The notes under the pieces: model-generated
Databases searched by the model: none
Told to the model about the DNA's origin: nothing
The model's input: the letters and a program-made list of their open reading frames with translations, nothing else
Translations under genes and position numbers: made by a program
Shown: piece by piece, positions 25,994 through 34,215 of the stretch
Numbering within the stretch: position 1 is the stretch's first letter
Layout: each line of letters begins with the position of its first letter
DNA from: Mucilaginibacter flavidus
GTDB taxonomy: Bacteria; Bacteroidota; Bacteroidia; Sphingobacteriales; Sphingobacteriaceae
DNA length: 64,000 bases
NCBI RefSeq assembly: GCF_024055575.1
Contig: NZ_JAMXOE010000002.1
Coordinates: 744,001-808,000, forward strand
Direction of reading: 5' to 3'

Positions 25994-28900
25994 TTATTCA
26001 GTTCTCAAACTCTTCACCGGATTCGTCAGCGCCGCCTTGATAGCCTGGAAGCTGATGGTGAACAGTGTGATGATAATAGCCGCTATCCCCGAAGCGATGA
26101 ATACCCCAACACCAATGCCGACGCGGTAGGTATACTTTTGGAGCCAATTGTGCAGGAAATAGAACGCCACCGGCGAGGCGATGACACAGCTGATGACCAC
26201 CAGCACGATAAAATCGCGCGAAAGCAGCAGCCAAACCTGGGCTATGGATGCGCCCAGCACTTTGCGGATGCCGATCTCTTTGGTGCGCTGTTCAGCAACG
26301 TAAGCCGCCAGCCCGAACAACCCGAGGCAGGATATAAATATGGCCAGCCCGGCAAACACGCCCGCCAGTTTGCCCACCAGCACCTCCAGGTTAAACTTGT
26401 GTTCATACTCTTCGTTCACAAACTTGTACTCGTAGGGGTAAGCCGGGTTATATTTCCCAAATATCCTCCCGATCTTGTCTATCGCGGTATGGCTGCCGGC
26501 GTTTTTCGCCAGTCGGTACGTCACCACAAACCCAAAGGGATTATGCCCGAAAACGGCAGGTTCTACCGGGCTATAAGGCGAATCCATCAGCGCGTCTTTT
26601 ACCACGCCGATGATCTTTACCGGTTTTGGGTTGAAATTAATGGTTATCAGTTGATTAACGGGCTCTTTCAAACCGATGCGCCTAACCATCGCTTCATTCA
26701 CTATCACATTCAGCGTGTCACTTTTCCAGTCGCCCATAAAATTGTGCCCGCCGGAAAAGGTCATCCCCAAAGTCTTAAAATAATCTTCAGACACCCATAT
26801 TGCGCCGATATTCACACTTTCGTCGCCAGCATTTTTGCCCGGCCATTTGTCCAGCGAAAAATGGCTGTACACCTGCGTGGCCGGCGAGGTTGATGAGGCC
26901 ACGCTCTCCACCAGCCCTGAAGCTAATAGATCGTTTTTCAGCGCCTCATACTGGCGGGAAAGGTCGCTATTCATGTCGGTCATCATTAGCCTGTCGGCGC
27001 TGTAGCCTGTCGGCCGGTTCTTCACATACTGGATCTGCTGGTAAACGATCACGGTACTGATGATCAAGGCAATGGAACAGGTAAACTGCACCACCACCAG
27101 CACCTTCCTCGGCATGGATGCCCAGCGGCCCATCTGGATGCTGCCCTTCAGCACCTTAACCGGGTTGAATGAGGACAGGTAAAACGCCGGCCGGCTCCCC
27201 GCTACCAAACCCGTGAAAAGCACAAACACGACCATGATACCCCAGAAACCGATATTGCCATAAGGAATATGGACAGCAGAACCCGTCAGCGAATTGAATG
27301 CCGGCAAAGCCAGCTGAACTAGCAGCAAACCCAGCAGGAACGATATAAAAGTGATCAGGACAGACTCCAGCAAAAACTGGTAAACCAAATCGATACGCGC
27401 TGAGCCGATGGCTTTGCGTACGCCAACTTCCCTCGCTCTTTTCTCAGATCTGGCAGTGGAAAGGTTCATGAAATTGATGCAGGCTATGGTCAGTACCAGC
27501 ATACCGATGATGCTGAACAAACGCACATATTCCACAAAGCCCCCCGCAGGCTTGCCATTTTTAAAATCATTGTATAAATGCCAGTCCGCTAGCGGATGCA
27601 TGATCACCTCTGGCTTTGATGACCGCATCTCAGGGCTTCTTTTATTGACAATGTCCCTGATCTTAGGGGCGATCTGCCCGTAAGTCACGCCCGGCTCCAG
27701 CGCCACGTAGGCGGAGAATGAATTGTAAGTCCACTTGGTACGTCCATCTTTGATCCAGCCCTCGGTTGCTTCTGAGTAGGCAAAAGGCACAAGGTAATTG
27801 AATTGTAGCGTAGCATTTGCAGGGATATTGCGGATAACACCCGCTACCGTCATGTTCTGCGAATTATCAAAGCGAATGGATTTTCCCATCGGATCGGCGT
27901 CGCCAAACAATGCTTTGGCGGTCGATTCGGTTATGACTATTGAATAAATATCCTTTAGGGCTGAATTAGTGTTGCCTTTAACAAACGGATATTGAAATAT
28001 CTTAAAGAAATCCGCACCGACTGCTCCTCCGCCCAGGTACAGCTTTTTATCGCCCACCAAAAGGCCGTGGTTCATGCGGCCTATATTGTCAGCTTCAGCA
28101 ACGTACTGTATGCCGGGGATCTCTTTCTTTAAAACATCAGTCAGTGGCAGCGCTATGGAAGTTTGGGTACTCGTGCCGTTATGCTGCGAGGTCAGGTTCA
28201 TCTCAACCTGGTATAATTGCTTATAGCCTGGCAGAAAACGATCATAAGAATATTGGTTAATCACCCATAAACCGATCAGGAGTGCCACGGCCATACCGGC
28301 TGCCAGGCCGGTGATGTTTAGCATGCTGTAAACTTTGTTGTGCAGCGTATTGCGCCATGCGATCTTTAAATAATTTCTAAACATAAAATTGCGATTTAAT
28401 TTCTCATAAGACCACTTGGGAGTGACTTCGTGACACGAAACTATCGCTGAAGAGCGGGAATGAGGGTTCAAGTTATAAGATGAACCCTCTTTTTTCAGAT
28501 CGCTGCTGTATTCTCCCGGGGTTTTCCCGGTCATTCGCCGAAAGGCCCGGCTAAAAGTTGTTTTTGACTTGAACCCTGAGTCAAAAGCAATGCCCAGCAG
28601 GGTTAACCGGTCATAAACCGGGTTCTGCATTTTCTGGATCACTTCAGCAATACGATATTCATTAATGAAATCATTAAAGCTTTTTTTGAGCACCGCATTG
28701 ATGATCCGGGATAACTCATGGAGAGTCAAGTCAAGCTTTTCAGCAAGTGAGCCTAAACTTAATTCCGGGTCTTGGTAATAGCAGTTTTCTTTAACGACTT
28801 TCTTCAGCCACGTACCTTTTTGCTTCAGTTCCGCGGGCGGTGACGGCCTGGAAACAAAAGGCGCATGCACCGGCACTGCAACATCCTGCCTTAAAAAGGA

Positions 28901-29614
28901 CACGATTGCAATTCGGATGAAGACTATTGCCAAAAAGAGATACAAAGGATAACAAGTTTGGATATTCATCTGGCCATGGTAATAAAAATAATCCACGGCG
29001 GCATACGGGATCCACAATAGCCATAACAGGCCGAAACCCGTCAGGAAACGATACAGCCACCGCAATTCGTAGCGGTACCTTTCTCTTACATTATTAAATT
29101 TCAGCCGTTGATAAAAGCGTTCTATTAGCCTGAAAGACCAATACAAGTAGGTGCTGACCGAAATAAACGCTGCCAGGTGCAATACCAGGCTCATTTGCTG
29201 AAAGGTCAGTGTATTATATGTAGCCGCACCCGTCTTTATACTTTCCTTAATCTCCAGCCCCAGGACGGCCTGTTGCAACAACAAGGGACTGAAATGCAGC
29301 AGATCCTTCCACCGGATCTTATATTCCGGCCGGGTTGTTTTAAGCACATAAAAATAGATCAGGGGGCCAAGTGTCAGCGAAAATTGCAGCGGCAGCCAGC
29401 TCCAGTGTGGAAAGTAGGTGCCCAGCCGGATATCAACGCCCAATAACCAGGCCATCTGCAAAGCGATAGTTGCCAGGGCCAGGCCAAGAAACCTGTTGGC
29501 AGCCAGGTTAATCCTTTTGGTGAACCACAACAGCAAAGTAAAAGTCAGCCCGATAAATATCGTTCCCAGGAAGGCCAGGTCGTATGGGGCGATATGGAAA
29601 GTATATGCATTCAA
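25994..29614 (-). CDS. Fusion of membrane AraC-type regulator and MacB/FtsX-like permease
   Basis: This is a single open frame of 1206 codons. Residues ~1-245 have about seven membrane spans. Residues ~265-385 are an AraC-type DNA-binding domain, with DPELSLGSLAEKLDLTLHEL (first HTH) and LLGIAFDSGFKSKTTFSRAF...GKTPGEYS (second HTH, signature). A ~40-residue linker leads to Met411, where a typical MacB_PCD plus FtsX permease of ~795 residues begins (MFRNYLKIAWRNTLHNKVYS). It has spans at its start and two groups of FtsX spans (near 700-810 and the last ~120 residues). The linker is encoded by DNA holding an 8-bp hairpin (AGGGTTCA/TGAACCCT, about 28460-28490), so it may be a former intergenic region. 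Separate initiation at Met411 (28384) is possible. Confidence 0.85.
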   Translation of the reverse strand: MNAYTFHIAPYDLAFLGTIFIGLTFTLLLWFTKRINLAANRFLGLALATIALQMAWLLGVDIRLGTYFPHWSWLPLQFSLTLGPLIYFYVLKTTRPEYKIRWKDLLHFSPLLLQQAVLGLEIKESIKTGAATYNTLTFQQMSLVLHLAAFISVSTYLYWSFRLIERFYQRLKFNNVRERYRYELRWLYRFLTGFGLLWLLWIPYAAVDYFYYHGQMNIQTCYPLYLFLAIVFIRIAIVSFLRQDVAVPVHAPFVSRPSPPAELKQKGTWLKKVVKENCYYQDPELSLGSLAEKLDLTLHELSRIINAVLKKSFNDFINEYRIAEVIQKMQNPVYDRLTLLGIAFDSGFKSKTTFSRAFRRMTGKTPGEYSSDLKKEGSSYNLNPHSRSSAIVSCHEVTPKWSYEKLNRNFMFRNYLKIAWRNTLHNKVYSMLNITGLAAGMAVALLIGLWVINQYSYDRFLPGYKQLYQVEMNLTSQHNGTSTQTSIALPLTDVLKKEIPGIQYVAEADNIGRMNHGLLVGDKKLYLGGGAVGADFFKIFQYPFVKGNTNSALKDIYSIVITESTAKALFGDADPMGKSIRFDNSQNMTVAGVIRNIPANATLQFNYLVPFAYSEATEGWIKDGRTKWTYNSFSAYVALEPGVTYGQIAPKIRDIVNKRSPEMRSSKPEVIMHPLADWHLYNDFKNGKPAGGFVEYVRLFSIIGMLVLTIACINFMNLSTARSEKRAREVGVRKAIGSARIDLVYQFLLESVLITFISFLLGLLLVQLALPAFNSLTGSAVHIPYGNIGFWGIMVVFVLFTGLVAGSRPAFYLSSFNPVKVLKGSIQMGRWASMPRKVLVVVQFTCSIALIISTVIVYQQIQYVKNRPTGYSADRLMMTDMNSDLSRQYEALKNDLLASGLVESVASSTSPATQVYSHFSLDKWPGKNAGDESVNIGAIWVSEDYFKTLGMTFSGGHNFMGDWKSDTLNVIVNEAMVRRIGLKEPVNQLITINFNPKPVKIIGVVKDALMDSPYSPVEPAVFGHNPFGFVVTYRLAKNAGSHTAIDKIGRIFGKYNPAYPYEYKFVNEEYEHKFNLEVLVGKLAGVFAGLAIFISCLGLFGLAAYVAEQRTKEIGIRKVLGASIAQVWLLLSRDFIVLVVISCVIASPVAFYFLHNWLQKYTYRVGIGVGVFIASGIAAIIITLFTISFQAIKAALTNPVKSLRTE

Positions 29615-29818
29615 CTAAATTAATAACTCAATCGCTGTTCCAAATTTCTAAGATGTTGACAGATATAGAATTATAGTTTGCAGACTGTGGCGATTGTAAC
29701 AAAAGCGAACATTTGGCTGTCCGGTTTTGAATTGATCATAAGATCAGGAACTGGTACATTATTTCCCCGATTTTGGGTCTCACCAAAAATGAAAAAACAG
29801 TCTCATAAAAGAGAAAAA

Positions 29819-30419
29819 TCATATCCGGTGAAGTAAAATTTGCTCCACAATGAACAAGACAATTACATTTTTATTTAATAAGAAATATTGTTTAACGGTT
29901 TTATTAGCTTTAACTATCTGATTGCTAATAGTTGAGGTTGAAATTCCTAATAAGTTACTCACTTCTTCGTAACTTTTGCCTTCTAATTTACATAAGGTGT
30001 ATATTTGCTTTCTTTGGGGAGGGAGAGTACCAATTGCTATTTGTAGAAAGTCGAGATTTTCTTCAGAAAGAATTGATTCTTCCTTATTTATTTCATAATC
30101 CACATACGATATTACCAATTTTTCAATTAGCCCGGTTATCCTTGGCTATTTTCCGGAAGTGCATATAAACCATATTTTCCGCAACTTTATTAAGAAAGGA
30201 TTTAAAGGAGCCTTCCTGTTTTATATTTTGCCTGATTTCCCAAATCTTCAAAAACAGATCTTGTAACAGTTCCTGCGCAATGTCTTCATCTTTAACCAAT
30301 CGAAGGATATTCCTGTAAATTGGTTTACTAAATTGATCGTACAAAATAGTAAAGGCCCGCTCACTTCCTTGTTGGAGTTGCTGAATTAGAAGCTTTAAAT
30401 TTTCATTATCCGAAGTCAT
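29819..30419 (-). pseudogene. ECF sigma factor, frameshifted
   Basis: The sigma-2 part starts at MTSDNENLKLL (30419) and runs through AQELLQDLFLKIWE to DNRAN, where it stops at 30123. The sigma-4 part (PPQRKQIYTLCKLEGKSYEE, ISTSTISNQIVKANK) continues in the next frame to 29819. A one-base change near 30125-30135 would restore DNRA-LIEKLVISYVDYE and a normal ~190-aa protein. It is the expected partner of the FecR and SusC genes. Either the gene is dead, or the site allows ribosomal slippage, or this is a sequencing error. Confidence 0.8.
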
Positions 30420-30577
30420 TTCTTTGCCTCCTAAATTGAAAATCAATGGCAAGCCAAAAGAAATGAAGGCTGGATTATTGTAAAATACAATAGGGCCGGT
30501 AACCCGCAAAGTCTAATGTAGCATGGCTCTGACAAAGCCAACCATTCCTTTCGTAATGGCCTCCAACAAAAGACATA

Positions 30578-30634
30578 AGCGAGCACCAGCCCTATCGTAT
30601 ATATAGGGTCGAGGTGCTGCACTTACACTCGCTG
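30578..30634. other. Nested hairpin in a ~390-bp gene-free stretch
   Basis: AGCACC (30582-30587) pairs with GGTGCT (30613-30618) and encloses CCCTAT/ATAGGG. An outer AGCGAG/CTCGCT pair (30578-30583, 30629-30634) could form alternatively. I see no gene between the sigma factor start and the HTH gene at 30904. Confidence 0.45.
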
Positions 30635-30903
30635 GATTAAATTGTCAGATTTAGCTGCGAGGCTCGTAAGCAGTCTTACTTATAAGCAAAAGGTAAGTCC
30701 TGCAAAATTATAAATTTTCTATTCTGAATGTTCGCATACTATTAATTTGAATAGAGAATGCTGCCATAATCAACAGTGTTCATTCATTCTCTTAATACAA
30801 AGATAATATTTTCATAAAAACTATCAAATAATAATAGTAGAAACTATTATTTTATCATAGTTTAAAAAGATATTTCTCGACCTCTCTTTTATCAGATTTG
30901 CAT

Positions 30904-31296
30904 ATGGGGGTAGAAATAGGTAGTATCATTCATGGTTTTGTGCACGAGAAGGGACTAAAAGCGAAGTTTGTTGCTGAATATGTTAATGTTAGCGAATCAA
31001 CGCTTTACGATATCTACAAAAGAGACTCTGTAGATATCGATAAACTTATACTATTTTCAAAACTTCTTAATAAAAATCTTTTCCTTTATTACTTAAGTGA
31101 GGAACCATTAAAAAGCATGTTCAGCAAGGATATTGTTACCCTTCAAAATCGCATTATTGAATTGGAAACTGAATCAAATGCTAATGGAGAAAAATTGAAG
31201 TATTTATCTGATATTATTGAAACTCAGAAAAAAGTAATCTCATTGCATGAGGAGAAAACATCAATTAAAAAATTGACTATTAAAAAGAAAAAATAA
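30904..31296 (+). CDS. HTH (XRE-like) regulator with coiled-coil tail
   Basis: This 130-aa protein has an N-terminal helix-turn-helix (GLKAKFVAEYVNVSESTLYD, then IYKRDSVDIDKL) of the kind found in many Bacteroidota transposon and toxin-antitoxin regulators. A coiled-coil segment (IVTLQNRIIELETESNANGE) and a very basic C-terminus follow. I use the ATG at 30904, two codons inside a possible TTG start. Codon use is AT-rich. Target unknown. Confidence 0.7.
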   Translation: MGVEIGSIIHGFVHEKGLKAKFVAEYVNVSESTLYDIYKRDSVDIDKLILFSKLLNKNLFLYYLSEEPLKSMFSKDIVTLQNRIIELETESNANGEKLKYLSDIIETQKKVISLHEEKTSIKKLTIKKKK

Positions 31297-31306
31297 TTCA
31301 GGTACT

Positions 31307-31873
31307 TTACAATGGATAATTTGCCGTAATCCTTAATTTCTGATAATCATAAGCATTTCCCTTATCAAGAACAGCCAGCTCATCGTAATATTTATTAGCC
31401 AGTTCCTTAAAGCTGTTATATTGTGTTTTTCGATCAGCGATCTGCTTTTTATTAAACATCCATGATTCGTCACCAGTATATCTATAGGCAATATCACCAT
31501 AAATTTGGGCGCGTAAGACTCTTGTTTTAAAATCCGACATGCCTAAGCTGATCGCTTTTTCAATTTGACTTTTCCCAATGATAAGGTTATCCAAAGCACT
31601 GTTTTCTTTTTGGTAGGGCCTGGCCATCAAATTATTACTAAGCGAATAAAATAAAGCACGATAGAAAAGACTAATGGTGTCGGTGGGATGGACTTTAAGA
31701 ACTTTATCCAAGCTATCTACAATGGGTCTAAATTTTGCAGCTGTAAATTTCATGGTACCATCATTAATTAATACCTTCCCTGCAATAATCCTGGTCGGGG
31801 GTTGAGCAATCGCAGAAACTTTTACAAAAAACAAAAATGCAAGTATTAAAAAGGAGGAAATAGGTGCTTTCAT
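31307..31873 (-). CDS. Secreted protein of unknown function, TPR-like
   Basis: From the Met at 31873 this is a 188-aa protein with a signal peptide cut near SAIAQ. The mature part is helical with repeat-like segments (FRPIVDSLDKVLKVHPTDTI, IEKAISLGMSDFKTRVLRAQ), suggesting tetratricopeptide-type helices. It converges with the HTH gene. No specific function is visible. Confidence 0.6.
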   Translation of the reverse strand: MKAPISSFLILAFLFFVKVSAIAQPPTRIIAGKVLINDGTMKFTAAKFRPIVDSLDKVLKVHPTDTISLFYRALFYSLSNNLMARPYQKENSALDNLIIGKSQIEKAISLGMSDFKTRVLRAQIYGDIAYRYTGDESWMFNKKQIADRKTQYNSFKELANKYYDELAVLDKGNAYDYQKLRITANYPL

Positions 31874-32124
31874 AAGTGGCAATGCAAATAACATAGTTAT
31901 AGTAAAGTTAAACGCTCATCGTTAGTAATAATTATAATTTATGCCTTAAAGTTTATTAATGAGTCAACAATGCCTATTAATCTTAATATATCTAATGATA
32001 CTTAATTTTACAACTGCTGTAACGAGTAAGAAATGGGAAAGAAAAACGTTTATTTAACTACCGACATGTCATAAATGGATTATAAAATTAATCATAAAAC
32101 AAAATATTGTAAATTAACTTATAA

Positions 32125-32655
32125 GTGAATATCTTTGCATTAGAAATTTGGGATGACGAAGGGAAGAAGTGTACGTTTTATACTGTACGTTGGGAGGATG
32201 CAAGCGAAAGTGAAACAGATAAGTTCTTTAATAAATACGACGCCATTCCTGAACTAAAAACAGCGACCCAGCAGATGTTAAGTTTTGTGCTGGATAGTTT
32301 GGGCGATGATCACGGGGCTATTGATGCTTTGTTTAACCGGTCGGAAAATGAAGTTACCGGCTTACCCAATACAGGTAAGGTAAAGGTGAAACAAGTATTG
32401 TTTGCCTATCCTAATTTCCCGCTTCGGTTGTACGCTTTGCGGATCAATAACCGCAGCGATATTGTGGTTTTGTTTAACGGGGGTATTAAATCTGCCTGGA
32501 CAAATCAGGAGAGTAAAGATATTCACCTTAAATGGGTGGAAGCCTGCCGGTTTGCAAAACGGATCGAGGAAGGGTTAAAAGACGGTGAAATTATAATTGA
32601 TGAAAATAAAAGGAGAATAGTTTCTGCCAATAATGACGAAGACATTTTTCTTTAA
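32125..32655 (+). CDS. HigB-like toxin candidate
   Basis: This 176-aa cytosolic protein begins with GTG (MNIFALEIWDDEGKKC). The C-terminal half resembles RelE/HigB-type toxins of the phage-derived Gp49 kind: FPLRLYALRINNRSDIVVLF, then WVEACRFAKRIEEG. The gene directly downstream encodes an XRE protein, the expected HigA-like antitoxin. An exact TATCTTTG box (32129-32136) with TTG 19 bp before it overlaps the start. The message may therefore begin inside the annotated start region, and the first residues are uncertain. Confidence 0.65.
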   Translation: MNIFALEIWDDEGKKCTFYTVRWEDASESETDKFFNKYDAIPELKTATQQMLSFVLDSLGDDHGAIDALFNRSENEVTGLPNTGKVKVKQVLFAYPNFPLRLYALRINNRSDIVVLFNGGIKSAWTNQESKDIHLKWVEACRFAKRIEEGLKDGEIIIDENKRRIVSANNDEDIFL

Positions 32656-32667
32656 AAATATAAGGCT

Positions 32668-32946
32668 ATGAGAAGTAAAGTTTCGCAAAGGATACAGGAT
32701 GAAACTCCACAGGAAGTGCGTATTTTTGTACGTCAATATACTGATATCGTGGTAAGAATTAATGAGCTCATGCAGGAGAAGGGCTATACTCAAAAAGACC
32801 TGGCTGCAAAAATGAATAAAAAGCCATCCGAAATTAACAAGTGGCTTAAAGGAAACCATAACCTCACCCTTAAAACCCTGGCTAAACTGGAAGCAGAATT
32901 AGGGGCTCCACTTATCTATACTGCCCGTGAGCATGCTCACGCTTAA
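32668..32946 (+). CDS. HigA-like XRE antitoxin
   Basis: This 92-aa protein has an N-terminal extension followed by a lambda-type HTH: KGYTQKDLAAKMNKKPSEIN, then KWLKGNHNLTLKTLAKLEAE. It starts 12 bp after the toxin gene and probably represses the shared promoter while binding the toxin. Toxin-first gene order is typical of higBA. Confidence 0.82.
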   Translation: MRSKVSQRIQDETPQEVRIFVRQYTDIVVRINELMQEKGYTQKDLAAKMNKKPSEINKWLKGNHNLTLKTLAKLEAELGAPLIYTAREHAHA

Positions 32947-32975
32947 TAATTATACTTATAATCTACATAGAAATC

Positions 32976-33305
32976 ATGATGCAAGAAGTTTTTAATGAAC
33001 ATTATATCATAGGCGACGATACTTTTAAAGTAGTATTTCTTATCAAGGAAGGCAATAAGCTGGATGGTGGGATGATGCCCTATCATATTTTTGAAGTGCA
33101 AAAACTGGGTGATAGTACTAAATTCTTGTTTCATAAAGCGGAAGTGGGTTTCGGGGGGAAGTATGGCCTAGTCAAAGCTGATAATAAACAACAGCTAACC
33201 TGGACTCCTGAAGTTCACAGAGAATTAACAAATAAAATTTCCCATCAAAAAATTCCAAGTACTTTTTATATCAGGCCTGACTTACAAAGCCGGTTTATTG
33301 AATAA
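32976..33305 (+). CDS. Unknown third gene of the HigBA-like operon
   Basis: This 109-aa soluble alpha/beta protein has no recognised motif; a typical stretch is GMMPYHIFEVQKLGDSTKFL. It starts about 30 bp after the antitoxin gene on the same strand with no terminator between, so it is probably cotranscribed. It may be a third component or just a neighbour. Confidence 0.5.
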   Translation: MMQEVFNEHYIIGDDTFKVVFLIKEGNKLDGGMMPYHIFEVQKLGDSTKFLFHKAEVGFGGKYGLVKADNKQQLTWTPEVHRELTNKISHQKIPSTFYIRPDLQSRFIE

Positions 33306-33384
33306 TTGACATTACCTTACAATGCCAGAATATTCAAGTTAAGGTAAATAGATAGTGTTGATTTTAAAGAATCATTTCGATTCG

Positions 33385-33573
33385 CTATGATCGTAAAATA
33401 CTCTTTTTCGCATCCAGCAAGGTAAGTACTATATAACCGGCCTTCCAATAGCCAATACAAAATATTTTTATAGGTCTGGGATGTTTTTGAATCACAGCAA
33501 AATCTGTTACAACCGATTTTTGAGTTGAGCAACTAAATAGAATCAAACAATATAACAACGACATCTTTCTCAT
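33385..33573 (-). CDS. Possible small lipoprotein, perhaps frameshifted
   Basis: The 62-residue frame begins MRKMSLLYCLILFSCSTQKS, a good lipoprotein signal with lipobox LFSC. Later residues look less natural. A second frame (to 33317) continues with YFTIIANRNDSLKSTLSIYL, which looks more protein-like, so a frameshift near 33440 is possible. Small and unsupported by context. Confidence 0.3.
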   Translation of the reverse strand: MRKMSLLYCLILFSCSTQKSVVTDFAVIQKHPRPIKIFCIGYWKAGYIVLTLLDAKKSILRS

Positions 33574-33731
33574 ATTGTAAGACTTAACATAGCGATATTC
33601 ACTTTTGGTATAAACTTAGGTGCTGTCTTTTTGTTTTCTTGTCAACTGATTTAACGACCGCTAAGAACCGTTCAAATGAATAGGGCTTGGTATGATATCG
33701 GTTACTGTCATTTCATATTCTTTGATTCTGC

Positions 33732-33979
33732 TTAAAGTTCAGATGTCATAATAGTGACTTTAATCGGGGAGGGAATATCGGGCAAAGAGGCTCGGGCCTT
33801 GATATTGCTCATATAAAAATCAAGAAATACGAGATCAAATTCTCCACTTTTAATAAAAGCACCGCCGATAACGGATCAGTAAACGCGGCTACAAGCTCAA
33901 TGAATGGTATCCTACTGCAATACTCTTTCAATATTTCATTGCACGAAAATTCATCATCGATCCCGATACATCTTATCAC
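33732..33979 (-). pseudogene. Response-regulator receiver domain fragment, frameshifted
   Basis: Reading from about 33979 gives VIRCIGIDDEFSCNEILKEY and then FIELVAAFTDPLSAVLLLK. A one-base shift is needed to continue as SGEFDLVFLDFYMSNIKA and KVTIMTSEL before a stop at 33732. These are the start, the phospho-acceptor strand (FLDFYM) and the threonine strand of a LytTR-type receiver. The DNA-binding domain is missing, and the stretch from 33600 to 34200 has no intact gene. Confidence 0.75.
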
Positions 33980-34215
33980 TTTACTTTCTTTAAACTCATT
34001 TAATTAAAAATAGTCCTTTTTCAAGGAATATAAAATGATGCCGCTGCAATTGGACGAGAAATCATTGCCGGAAGGTTAAATCTTTGGGTATGTCATCAAA
34101 CATACCCCTATTTAGTTACCGTAAACCCCTGATATAAGTATTTATACCCTTTAGCAGGTCACTTAGTTTTGGCAGTAAATTTTATGTTTCAAAAAACGAA
34201 TTTTTAGCATCATTT

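Larger units (their letters stand above)
25775..29805. mobile_element. 4.03-kb cassette bounded by 32-bp inverted repeats, no transposase
   Basis: The ends at 25775-25806 and 29774-29805 are inverted copies agreeing at 31 of 32 positions. Each begins TGAGACTGTTTTTTCATTTT and closes with GTGAGACCCA, so TGAGAC occurs twice per end with 22-bp spacing. The block holds a single gene (regulator-permease fusion) plus terminator hairpins and no recombinase. It separates sigma from FecR, which are normally adjacent. No clear target duplication is visible outside the ends (TTTTTTAC on the left, TAAAAGAG on the right). It could be an IS-derived passenger element or an invertible segment. Confidence 0.65.

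Noticed and set aside
25940..26893. 317-aa plus-strand ORF
   Set aside because: Antisense shadow of the permease part of the fusion gene; composition is unnatural (Arg/His-rich).
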